The translations under genes were made by a program, and so were the position numbers. From NCBI RefSeq assembly GCF_009711165.2, contig NZ_WMID02000004.1:224860-288859 (forward strand): DNA of 64,000 bases, given 5' to 3'. This stretch comes from Flavobacterium sp. MC2016-06. GTDB taxonomy: Bacteria; Bacteroidota; Bacteroidia; Flavobacteriales; Flavobacteriaceae. Shown here piece by piece: positions 1 to 7,662 of this stretch. The notes beneath the pieces are model-generated. The model saw only the letters and a program-made list of their open reading frames with translations. It had not been told where the DNA came from and did no database searches. Every line of letters begins with the position of its first letter. The first letter of the stretch is position 1.

Positions 1-1716
1 CGAAACCTGAAAAATATTATTAAACAATTAGGCCAAGTGCCTATTATTGGTCTTACGGCTACTGCAACGCCAAAAGTTCAAGAAGATATTCTTAAAAATC
101 TTGACATGTCTGATGCTAATACTTTCAAAGCATCATTCAACAGACCAAATTTATATTACGAAGTACGCACAAAAACCAAAAATATAGAATCGGATATTAT
201 TCGATTTATCAAGCAGCACAAAGGTAAATCAGGAATTATTTACTGTTTGAGCCGTAAAAAAGTAGAATCTATTGCCGAAGTTTTACAAGTAAATGGTATT
301 AGTGCCGTTCCGTATCACGCAGGTTTAGATGCTAAAACCAGAGCCAAACATCAAGATATGTTTTTGATGGAAGATGTGGATGTGGTTGTAGCAACAATTG
401 CTTTTGGAATGGGAATTGACAAGCCAGACGTTCGTTTTGTTATACACCACGATATTCCAAAATCATTAGAAAGCTATTACCAAGAAACCGGTCGTGCAGG
501 TCGTGATGGCGGAGAAGGACATTGCCTAGCGTACTATTCTTATAAAGATGTAGAAAAGTTAGAAAAATTCATGTCTGGAAAACCAGTAGCAGAACAAGAA
601 ATTGGTTTTGCACTATTGCAGGAAGTGGTGGCTTACGCCGAAACCTCAATGTCGCGCCGAAAATTTTTGCTGCATTATTTTGGTGAAGAATTTGACAGTG
701 AAACGGGTGAGGGTGCAGATATGGACGACAACGTTCGTAATCCTAAAACCAGAATCGAAGCGCAGGATCAAGTCGTTAAATTGTTAGAAATTGTTCGGGA
801 TACCAAACATATTTATAAATCTAAAGAACTTGTGTTTACTCTAATAGGCCGTATAAACGCCGTAATTAAAGCACACAAAACAGACACACAATCCTTTTTT
901 GGTTCAGGATCAGACCATGACGAGAAATATTGGATGGCATTATTAAGACAAGTTTTAGTGACCGGCTATTTATCAAAAGATATTGAAACTTACGGAATTG
1001 TAAAAATCACAAAAAGCGGATTGGATTATATTAAAAAACCAGTTTCTTTTATGATGTCTGAAGATCATGAATATAATGAAACTGAAGACGAAGCAATTGT
1101 AACAGCTTCAAAATCATCTGGCACAGCCGATGAAGTTTTGATGGGAATGTTACGAGAGCTGCGTAAAAAAGTAGCCAAAAAACTTGGAGTTCCTCCGTTT
1201 GTTGTTTTTCAAGATCCTTCTCTTGAAGATATGGCTTTAAAATATCCAATTTCCCTAACTGAATTGTATAATATTCATGGCGTTGGAGAAGGTAAAGCTA
1301 AGAAATATGGCGGTGATTTTGTAACCTTAATTAGTCGATATGTTGAAGATAATGACATCATTCGTCCAGACGATTTAGTTGTAAAATCTACAGGAGTAAA
1401 CTCTGCAAACAAATTGTACATTATTCAGAATATAGATCGAAAATTATCATTAAACGATATTGCTTCTGCAAAAGGCTTAACGATGGATGCTCTGATCAAA
1501 GAGATGGAGATGATTGTATATGCGGGAACAAAGCTGAACATCAAATATTGGGTAGATGATATGCTTGATGATGATCAGCAAGAAGAAATTCATGACTATT
1601 TTATGGAATCAGAATCAGATAAAATCGAAGACGCATTAAAAGAATTTGATGGTGATTACGATATTGATGAATTACGCTTAATGCGAATAAAATTTATTAG
1701 CGAAGTAGCGAACTAA
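1..1716 (+). CDS. recQ: ATP-dependent DNA helicase RecQ, 3' part (5' end outside window)
   Basis: Superfamily 2 DNA helicase that unwinds recombination and repair intermediates. The reading frame is open from base 1, so the gene starts upstream and the Walker A and DEAH motifs are not in view. Visible in order are helicase motif III (LTATATPK), the helicase C-terminal domain with the motif VI region (YYQETGRAGRDG), a winged-helix region, an HRDC-like domain (near PPFVVFQDPSL, bases about 1190-1370) and a C-terminal helical extension. The RecQ zinc-binding region (about bases 646-741) lacks its usual cysteines: it reads SMSRRKFLLHYFGEEF and later MDDNVRNP where CRR and CDNC would be expected. 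Identity is certain from the motifs; the zinc-site loss is read directly from the sequence. Confidence 0.95.
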   Translation, partial: RNLKNIIKQLGQVPIIGLTATATPKVQEDILKNLDMSDANTFKASFNRPNLYYEVRTKTKNIESDIIRFIKQHKGKSGIIYCLSRKKVESIAEVLQVNGISAVPYHAGLDAKTRAKHQDMFLMEDVDVVVATIAFGMGIDKPDVRFVIHHDIPKSLESYYQETGRAGRDGGEGHCLAYYSYKDVEKLEKFMSGKPVAEQEIGFALLQEVVAYAETSMSRRKFLLHYFGEEFDSETGEGADMDDNVRNPKTRIEAQDQVVKLLEIVRDTKHIYKSKELVFTLIGRINAVIKAHKTDTQSFFGSGSDHDEKYWMALLRQVLVTGYLSKDIETYGIVKITKSGLDYIKKPVSFMMSEDHEYNETEDEAIVTASKSSGTADEVLMGMLRELRKKVAKKLGVPPFVVFQDPSLEDMALKYPISLTELYNIHGVGEGKAKKYGGDFVTLISRYVEDNDIIRPDDLVVKSTGVNSANKLYIIQNIDRKLSLNDIASAKGLTMDALIKEMEMIVYAGTKLNIKYWVDDMLDDDQQEEIHDYFMESESDKIEDALKEFDGDYDIDELRLMRIKFISEVAN

Positions 1717-1737
1717 AAGTTAAATTCCAAATATTTT

Positions 1738-1780
1738 AAATTCCAAATTCCAACTCTATAGCAATTGGAATTTGGAATTT
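1738..1780. repeat. 16-bp perfect inverted repeat of ATTCCAA units, likely terminator
   Basis: Left arm 1738-1753 and right arm 1765-1780 are perfect reverse complements, separated by 11 bases and followed by a T-run. Each arm is two copies of an AATTCCAA-type unit. The position right after recQ suggests rho-independent termination. A longer relative of the same sequence lies at 13906-13997. Confidence 0.75.
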
Positions 1781-1882
1781 TTTTATTAGAATTTAAAAGA
1801 ACTATCGTAATATTGCCATGGTTTTAATGGTGGGAAGAGAAATCAGGATAATGGAAGGGATGGCTACTAATTTCTTAATAAA

Positions 1883-2227
1883 ATGAATGTAAAAGATAAA
1901 TACGGCTTAAAGTTCTTAAAAGAAAAGAATGTTGAAAATGTTACGTATTGTTTTTGTAATTATATACAATCTGAAAATTTTCATTCCGTTGCACTAATAT
2001 TGAATCAGTTAAAAGAGTTTGAGTTAGAATCATTCATTGAGGAATTGGATTGGTGTATTGAAAATAAAAATAATGGGAATACTGGCTTTTTTTCTGATAG
2101 TGTTGAATTCATGCAAATAAACTACAACTACCCAGATGTAAATATTAATGATTTAGGTGATTGTATAATAGATATGCATGATTTAAAAATCATTTTAGAA
2201 GAATGGCGAATTTTTAAAAATTCCTAG
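1883..2227 (+). CDS. hypothetical protein, 114 aa, possibly immunity-like
   Basis: I do not recognise a family. The protein is small, acidic and soluble, rich in Asn, Glu and aromatic residues, with no signal peptide or membrane segment. Its ATG overlaps the TGA of a short upstream reading frame (about 1797-1886, ending NFLIK) in an ATGA arrangement. Small acidic proteins with such an overlap often occur as immunity proteins behind polymorphic toxins, so this could be an orphan immunity gene left after loss of a toxin. That is speculation from size and arrangement only; no toxin domain is visible. The low GC is in line with its surroundings. Confidence 0.55.
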   Translation: MNVKDKYGLKFLKEKNVENVTYCFCNYIQSENFHSVALILNQLKEFELESFIEELDWCIENKNNGNTGFFSDSVEFMQINYNYPDVNINDLGDCIIDMHDLKIILEEWRIFKNS

Positions 2228-2374
2228 ATACTGACTATTTTAGCAAAAAGCGCTAATCAATATTTAAATGTGGTTAGAATTGTCATTTTAATCACATTTT
2301 GTTTTTAAGTTCAAATTTAGAAAGTCACTGTTTTACCCTTAAATATTTAAAGGAAGTGTAGAGAAAAATGAAAA

Positions 2375-2614
2375 CTATCCTTCAAATACTTCTCCACGAT
2401 GTGGTTTTAGAGCATCACGTACCTGAATCATATTTTCTTCTACAACTACCATAAAAGCAGTGGCGTGCATTTCGTTTATGATATTAAAACCTGTGATATT
2501 CAGTGGTAGTTTTTCGATAACAATATATTCTTTCAAATGAATTTCGTGATGTTCAGCTGTTTTTGCAGAAGCCGGCCCGCGAAAGTCCCAAATCAATTTT
2601 ATTTTTCTAGACAT
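2375..2614 (-). CDS. conserved hypothetical protein, 79 aa
   Basis: A small soluble protein starting MSRKIKLIWDFRGPAS, with no signal peptide or membrane segment. The sequence has a coding look (mixed alpha/beta, HEIHLKEY and HATAFMVV segments), and I believe small proteins of this kind are common in flavobacteria, but no function is known to me. It stands alone between two plus-strand genes. A clear promoter was not seen upstream. Confidence 0.6.
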   Translation of the reverse strand: MSRKIKLIWDFRGPASAKTAEHHEIHLKEYIVIEKLPLNITGFNIINEMHATAFMVVVEENMIQVRDALKPHRGEVFEG

Positions 2615-2707
2615 TATTTAAAGGTGCAAAAGGTTGAAAGAGGTAAAGGTACAAAGTCTATTTTGAAAATGGATTTTTTATATTCTTAACAATTCAGTTC
2701 AAAATAG

Positions 2708-2715
2708 TATTTTTG
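2708..2715 (+). promoter_or_regulatory. Bacteroidota -7 promoter element TATTTTTG
   Basis: Matches TAnnTTTG and lies 37 bases before the ATG of the DUF5362-like gene at 2753, a normal distance for a short leader. Confidence 0.6.
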
Positions 2716-2752
2716 CACTCTATTTGTTTTTTAACTCATATAGAATATAAAT

Positions 2753-3178
2753 ATGGAAGAGGATTCTGTTTCAAATGAATTGTTATTAAGTGAAGAAGCG
2801 AAAGCCCATCTGCTTACGGCGGGAAAATGGGTTTATATAATATCAATCATTGGACTAATAGGAGCAATGTTCTTGATTGGCAGCTCAATTTACAGTTACA
2901 TTAGTCTGTCAAAATGGGATAATGTTTCTTCGGGCGGTGGAGTAGGTTATCTTATGGCTATTACTCTTGGATACATTTTTTTTGGAATAGGTGTTTTTTG
3001 TTTTTTCCCTTTCTATTATTTGTATAAATTCTCTTCAAATGTTAAAATAGCATTTAGAGACGATGATTCTGATGCATTGGAATTTTTTTTTAAATATTTA
3101 AAATTTCATTATATGTCGATAGGTATTCTAATACTAATATACTTAGCAGTGTATTTTTTAATACCTAGAATTTTTTAA
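2753..3178 (+). CDS. DUF5362-like small membrane protein
   Basis: A 141-residue protein with about three hydrophobic segments (roughly residues 26-50, 70-95 and 118-139). Between the second and third it carries KIAFRDDDSDALEFFFKYLK, which closely parallels KKAFRDNDSEALTSSLGYLK in the protein at 14050-14505. The two are paralogues about 11 kb apart. I associate this layout (acidic soluble N-terminus, LTAGKWVYIISIIGLIG start of the first helix, FPFYYLYKF at the end of the second) with DUF5362 family proteins, whose function is unknown. Inner-membrane location is inferred from hydrophobicity. It is probably monocistronic, with its own TATTTTTG promoter. Confidence 0.75.
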   Translation: MEEDSVSNELLLSEEAKAHLLTAGKWVYIISIIGLIGAMFLIGSSIYSYISLSKWDNVSSGGGVGYLMAITLGYIFFGIGVFCFFPFYYLYKFSSNVKIAFRDDDSDALEFFFKYLKFHYMSIGILILIYLAVYFLIPRIF

Positions 3179-3204
3179 TAATATTATTTCATTTTTATAT
3201 CAAA

Positions 3205-4764
3205 ATGCCAAGAGAACTTTTACTTCAAGTAACGCCAGAAATAGCCGCAAACGAATTGCTGCTTCACGACTATTTGTCTAAACAAATAAAAGTTTCTCCT
3301 AAGGAAATTCAACATGTTTCTATTCTAAAACGATCAATTGATGCGCGTCAGAAAGCGATAAAAATCAATTTGAAAGTAATCATATATCTTAAAGGAGAAC
3401 CTTTTCAGGAAACCAAAATTGAGTTGCCTGTATACAAGGATGTTTCTAATGCGCAAGAAGTAATTGTAGTTGGAGCTGGACCAGCCGGACTTTTTGCTGC
3501 ACTGCAATTAATTGAATTAGGTTTAAAGCCAATTCTTATCGAACGCGGAAAAGATGTTCGCGGTCGCCGTCGTGATTTAAAAGCAATAAATGTAGATCAT
3601 TTAGTAAACGAAGACTCTAATTATTGTTTTGGTGAAGGTGGAGCAGGAACGTATTCTGATGGAAAATTATATACGCGTTCTAAAAAACGTGGTGATGTAA
3701 CTAGAATTTTAGAACTTTTAGTAGCTTTTGGAGCTTCAGAAGATATTTTGGTAGAAGCGCATCCACATATAGGAACTAATAAATTGCCGAAAATCATCGA
3801 AGACATTCGAAATAAAATTAGAGAATTTGGAGGTCAAGTTTTGTTTGATACAAAAGTGACGGACATTTTGGTGAAAAATAATGAAGTTGAAGGTATTGTC
3901 ACTCAAAACGGAGATAAAATTCTAGCTAATAAATTAATCTTAGCAACAGGACATTCGGCGCGAGATATTTTTGAATTATTAGATAAAAAGAAAATCTTTA
4001 TAGAAGCTAAACCTTTTGCATTAGGAGTTCGTGCGGAACATTCGCAAGAGTTAATAGATAGTATTCAATATAGCTGTGATTATCGCGGCGAACATTTGCC
4101 TCCAGCGCCATATTCTATTGTAAAACAAGTAAACGGACGCGGTATGTATTCGTTCTGTATGTGTCCGGGTGGTGTAATTGCACCTTGTGCAACAAGTCCA
4201 GGTGAAGTAGTTACAAACGGTTGGTCGCCATCAAAAAGGGATCAGGTTACGGCAAATTCTGGAATTGTAATCGAATTGAAATTGGAAGATTTTAAACCGT
4301 ATGCAAAATTTGGAGCTTTGGCTGGAATGGAATTTCAAAAAAGCATCGAACAAAAAGCGTGGCATTTGGCGGGCGAAACTCAAAAGGTTCCAGCGCAGCG
4401 AATGATTGATTTTACACAAAATAAAGTTTCATCAGAAATTCCAAAAACATCTTATGTTCCAGGAACAACTTCGGTAGAAATGGGGCAGGTTTTTCCTGGG
4501 TTTTTATCTCAGATTTTACGCGAAGGATTTAAAGAATTCGGAAAATCAATGCGTGGTTATTTGACTAATGAAGCCATTTTACATGCACCAGAAAGTAGAA
4601 CCTCATCGCCAGTTCGTATTCCTAGAGATCCTATTACTTACGAACATTTACAAATAAAAGGTTTATATCCGTGTGGAGAAGGAGCAGGTTACGCAGGCGG
4701 TATTATTTCTGCAGCAATAGACGGAGAAAAATGTGCTTTGATGATTGCGGAGGCATTAAAGTAG
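3205..4764 (+). CDS. NAD(P)/FAD-dependent oxidoreductase (COG2509-type)
   Basis: A 519-residue flavoprotein. A small N-terminal domain (residues 1-80) precedes the FAD-binding Rossmann motif VVGAGPAGLFAALQL near residue 89, followed by an FAD loop (FGEGGAGTYSDGKLYTR), a second nucleotide-contact region (LILATGHSARDIF) and the C-terminal FAD motif (GLYPCGEGAGYAGGII). This is the architecture of uncharacterised FAD-dependent dehydrogenases of COG2509, whose physiological substrate is not established. The protein is soluble with no signal peptide. The last 25 or so codons are duplicated in diverged form at 5221-5302, beyond the following lipoprotein gene. Confidence 0.88.
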   Translation: MPRELLLQVTPEIAANELLLHDYLSKQIKVSPKEIQHVSILKRSIDARQKAIKINLKVIIYLKGEPFQETKIELPVYKDVSNAQEVIVVGAGPAGLFAALQLIELGLKPILIERGKDVRGRRRDLKAINVDHLVNEDSNYCFGEGGAGTYSDGKLYTRSKKRGDVTRILELLVAFGASEDILVEAHPHIGTNKLPKIIEDIRNKIREFGGQVLFDTKVTDILVKNNEVEGIVTQNGDKILANKLILATGHSARDIFELLDKKKIFIEAKPFALGVRAEHSQELIDSIQYSCDYRGEHLPPAPYSIVKQVNGRGMYSFCMCPGGVIAPCATSPGEVVTNGWSPSKRDQVTANSGIVIELKLEDFKPYAKFGALAGMEFQKSIEQKAWHLAGETQKVPAQRMIDFTQNKVSSEIPKTSYVPGTTSVEMGQVFPGFLSQILREGFKEFGKSMRGYLTNEAILHAPESRTSSPVRIPRDPITYEHLQIKGLYPCGEGAGYAGGIISAAIDGEKCALMIAEALK

Positions 4765-4786
4765 TATTTAATATTTAACTGATAAT

Positions 4787-5194
4787 ATGAAGATATTCTT
4801 TAAATGGTTTGTTTCTTTATTGTTTATTACAACTGTCGGATGCCATTATCATAGGTCAAATTTAATAATTCGGAACAAAACGAATAAAAAAATTTTCTAT
4901 TCAACTTTGGCTAAAGAAGTTACAGGTGAATTTTATAATATTTCATCAGGTGGTCAAGTTGAATCAGATCGTTCTGATTCACCATTTATTAGAGGTAGAT
5001 CAGATGGTTTTAAAACAGATATAGATAGTTACTCAGATAAGTTAATTTATATTGCTTTTTTTGAGTCTGAAGAGAAACAATATGTATATAAAAATGTCGA
5101 CTCAATGATGAAAACAGGAAAACTAAAAGTAATGAAGTTTTCGAAAAAAGAACTAGATAGTTTGGATTGGGAAATAACCTATATAGAAAAATAG
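4787..5194 (+). CDS. hypothetical lipoprotein, 135 aa
   Basis: Starts with a short lipoprotein signal peptide (KIFFKWFVSLLFITTVGC) with the lipidated Cys near residue 19. The mature part is polar and has no recognised domain. It lies 22 bases after the FAD oxidoreductase gene and is bracketed by that gene's real 3' end and a diverged copy of it (5221-5302), so the gene probably arrived or was shuffled by recombination at this site. Anchoring in the inner or outer membrane is inferred from the lipobox. Confidence 0.65.
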   Translation: MKIFFKWFVSLLFITTVGCHYHRSNLIIRNKTNKKIFYSTLAKEVTGEFYNISSGGQVESDRSDSPFIRGRSDGFKTDIDSYSDKLIYIAFFESEEKQYVYKNVDSMMKTGKLKVMKFSKKELDSLDWEITYIEK

Positions 5195-5220
5195 CTTAAA
5201 ACTTATATAACAAAGAACAG

Positions 5221-5302
5221 GCTAGCCGGCGGTATTATTTCTGCAGCAATTGACGGTGAAAAATGTGCTTTGATGATTGCTGAAACTTTAAAAATACAAT
5301 AA
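5221..5302 (+). pseudogene. diverged duplicate of the 3' end of the FAD oxidoreductase gene
   Basis: Reading in frame to the TAA at 5300-5302 gives LAGGIISAAIDGEKCALMI followed by AETLKIQ. The end of the gene at 3205-4764 reads YAGGIISAAIDGEKCALMI followed by AEALK. The nucleotide match is near-identical over about 65 bases with scattered synonymous changes. No start or upstream part of the gene accompanies the fragment. It ends 5 bases before the next gene's ATG, which suggests that the oxidoreductase gene once abutted the 5308 gene. Confidence 0.85.
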
Positions 5303-5307
5303 TTTTT

Positions 5308-6402
5308 ATGAAAGAATTCTTTTCAAATTTATTCGGACGAAATCATAATCCAGAATCTATAGTTTCTTTTGATGTTATAGATGCGATCTACAATCATTTA
5401 TACAATCAACAAAATAGTTGTGAGTTTAAAATGAAGGGAATACATAATAATGTATTTGTGAATTTATATTCTTTCCCAGGTTCCTTTAATTATGAAGAAG
5501 CAAAAAACCAAATAGAAAAAAGCGGTTTTAAAAATGCTTACGAAGTTCTAAATGAATTGTATAAAAAGGTTGATATTGGAGTAGTTTCTGAGGAAAGTAT
5601 ACAAGCTGGTTTTGATTACGATTATATTCATATTCAGTTTTATACAGAACCTACACCAGAAATCAAGAAATATTTGAAACATGTTCTGCATAATTTTATT
5701 ATTGTATTTTGTTGCACTAATAGTACAGAAATTAATGATTTTAAGCTTTTATATAGTGGAAATCACTTTGTGAATTATACAAGAGAAATTTTAGAAACAG
5801 AAGGTGTTGATTTGAAAAATCCTAAATCGGATATTCAGAAAATTGGATTTGAAAAATTTGAGATTGTTTTACAAGGAATCTGTCAGTATTTAAAAATTGA
5901 AATACCTGAAACGGTTGCACTTCCTTCGCAAGAGAATTTATTACCTGATGAAATTAAGATTACGGTGGATCTTTTTGAAGAATTTATCCGATTGGTTTCA
6001 AGAGGAGATATTGAAGAAAAAGTTGTTAAAAAAGAATCAAAAACGCTGTTTAAGAACTTTAAAAAATTCCCGCAAGAAGAATATAGTGAAAACGTATACG
6101 GTCATTTTGATTTTTTTGAAATTATCGACAGCTGGAGCAGCGATTGGAAATTTGATCCAGAAGATGCCGAAAGTTTTATTTCTGACTTAATTGGCGAGGA
6201 TCTTAATTTCGAATACCCCGAAGAAACATACAGTCATAATTTGTTTCCTTACATTCAGTCTGCATTAGAAAAAAGAGATCTTGAATTAATGACATACGAA
6301 ACGTACGGAGATAGTTATTTGTTTTTTGTTGCCAATAAAAATGAAGTAGGCAGAATTTTAGAATTATCTGAAATAATTAAGATCCCAGTGGTTAAATTGT
6401 AG
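5308..6402 (+). CDS. hypothetical protein, 364 aa
   Basis: An acidic soluble protein with no signal peptide or membrane segment, starting MKEFFSNLFGRNHNPES. I recognise no catalytic motif. The N-terminal half alternates aromatic-rich strands and helices, and the C-terminal half contains a WSSDWKFDPEDAESFISDL region followed by a compact domain ending in PVVKL. It directly follows the orphan oxidoreductase tail and is followed by a 23-bp inverted repeat that may end transcription. Coding is supported by length and even codon use; function is unknown. Confidence 0.7.
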   Translation: MKEFFSNLFGRNHNPESIVSFDVIDAIYNHLYNQQNSCEFKMKGIHNNVFVNLYSFPGSFNYEEAKNQIEKSGFKNAYEVLNELYKKVDIGVVSEESIQAGFDYDYIHIQFYTEPTPEIKKYLKHVLHNFIIVFCCTNSTEINDFKLLYSGNHFVNYTREILETEGVDLKNPKSDIQKIGFEKFEIVLQGICQYLKIEIPETVALPSQENLLPDEIKITVDLFEEFIRLVSRGDIEEKVVKKESKTLFKNFKKFPQEEYSENVYGHFDFFEIIDSWSSDWKFDPEDAESFISDLIGEDLNFEYPEETYSHNLFPYIQSALEKRDLELMTYETYGDSYLFFVANKNEVGRILELSEIIKIPVVKL

Positions 6403-6409
6403 AAATAGG

Positions 6410-6486
6410 TTTGCCACGAATTACACGAATTTGCACTAATTAAAATTTCAATATTTAGAGGAAAAATTCGTGTAATTCGTGGCAAA
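6410..6486. repeat. 23-bp perfect inverted repeat, CACGAATTACACGAATT type
   Basis: Arms 6410-6432 and 6464-6486 are exact reverse complements, separated by 31 bases. The arm holds two copies of a CACGAATT-like unit. It lies between the ends of two convergent genes and closely matches the repeat at 9149-9235. Confidence 0.8.
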
Positions 6487-6492
6487 AAAACA

Positions 6493-7452
6493 TCAAGGAA
6501 TCAGAATTATTTTCCCAGTACTTTTTCGACTTTCTAGATAATCATGTGCTAATTTCCCTTCTGATAATTTGAAAGAAGTTGGAGTTGCAAGTGTAATTTT
6601 CCCTTCAATAATCCACTCAAATAGTTGATTTGCTCTTTTAATTCTTTCTTCTTTAGAATTTAAATAACTCCATAAATCGCCACCTGTTAAAGTTTTAGAA
6701 GTATCCATCAACATTCTTGGGTTCACAGGTTCTGGATCACCGCCAGCCATTCCGAAGAAAACAACTTGACCACATTCTTTAGTCACTTCAAAACTTTCCT
6801 TAAGAGTGCTTCCAATGCTGTCGTAAACAACATCAACGCCATTCGGAATAATTTTAAAAAGATCTGATTTCCAATCTTCATTATATAAGAAAACATGATC
6901 GGCACCTTGTCCAAGTGCTACTTTTGCTTTGTCTGCAGAAGAAGTTAAACCAATAACGTTAGCACCTAAAAGTTTGCTGATTTGAGTTAAAAACTGACCA
7001 ACGCCGCCTGCAACGGCATGAATTAGTACAGTTTCGCCTTTTACAGTTTTATGGCTGTCTGTAGCTAAATAATGTGCTGTTAAACCTTGTAATAATATAG
7101 CAGCAGCAGTTTCGAAAGAAATAGCTTCCGGCAGCGGAAGAACATGATTTATATTTACAGCAACTAATGCTGCATTCGCAAAAGGTACATCGGCGAAAGC
7201 CACACGATCTCCAACTTTATATTCAGAATTATGATTAGCGTCAACTACAATTCCTGCGCCTTCGTAACCTGCAATAAAAGGAGGATTTCCTTTTAAATGA
7301 TAATTTCCTTTTCGTCTATATACATCAGCAAAGTTTAATCCAATGGCTTTCATTTCCACTAAAATTTCATCGCTCTTTAATTGTGGATTCGGAATTTCGA
7401 TATATTCTAAAACATTAGAATCTCCAAAAGAAGAAAAAGTAAGTGCCTTCAT
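6493..7452 (-). CDS. NADPH:quinone oxidoreductase-like, zinc-type alcohol dehydrogenase superfamily
   Basis: A 319-residue medium-chain reductase. The N-terminal GroES-like domain carries IGLNFADVYRRKGNY and FIAGYEGAGIV, as in QOR/zeta-crystallin proteins. The Rossmann domain has AVAGGVGQFLTQISKLLGA near residue 145. The catalytic zinc ligands of true alcohol dehydrogenases are absent, as expected for quinone oxidoreductases, which reduce quinones or enals with NADPH in the cytoplasm. The gene is monocistronic on the minus strand, converging on the 5308 gene across an inverted repeat. The exact substrate cannot be told from sequence. Confidence 0.88.
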   Translation of the reverse strand: MKALTFSSFGDSNVLEYIEIPNPQLKSDEILVEMKAIGLNFADVYRRKGNYHLKGNPPFIAGYEGAGIVVDANHNSEYKVGDRVAFADVPFANAALVAVNINHVLPLPEAISFETAAAILLQGLTAHYLATDSHKTVKGETVLIHAVAGGVGQFLTQISKLLGANVIGLTSSADKAKVALGQGADHVFLYNEDWKSDLFKIIPNGVDVVYDSIGSTLKESFEVTKECGQVVFFGMAGGDPEPVNPRMLMDTSKTLTGGDLWSYLNSKEERIKRANQLFEWIIEGKITLATPTSFKLSEGKLAHDYLESRKSTGKIILIP

Positions 7453-7526
7453 TTTTAATTAATTTAAGAATACAAAGTACGTGAAAATTCATCTTCACTT
7501 TGTAAGACTTGTTTTAAAAATGCACA

Positions 7527-7557
7527 AAAAACTCGCTTGGATTTCAAGCGAGTTTTT
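7527..7557 (-). terminator. rho-independent terminator after the aminopeptidase gene
   Basis: AAAAACTCGCTTG and CAAGCGAGTTTTT form a perfect 13-bp stem with a 5-base loop. It lies downstream of the minus-strand peptidase gene. Confidence 0.75.
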
Positions 7558-7571
7558 GAGTTGTTTTATCG

Positions 7572-7651
7572 GCCACAGATTAAAAAGATTATAAGGTTTT
7601 TTTAAGCCGAAAAGTGAAATGTAATCAGTGAAAATCTTTTTAATCTGTGGC
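7572..7651. repeat. 19-bp perfect inverted repeat, GCCACAGATT type
   Basis: Arms 7572-7590 and 7633-7651 are exact reverse complements with a 42-base spacer. It resembles in layout, but not in sequence, the other intergenic inverted repeats at 6410, 9149 and 49077. Confidence 0.75.
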
Positions 7652-7662
7652 AAAAAAATAAA

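Noticed and set aside
37..39. GTG as a start for recQ
   Set aside because: The frame is open to base 1 with helicase-like residues (NIIKQLGQVPIIGLTATAT) before the GTG, so the gene simply begins outside the window.
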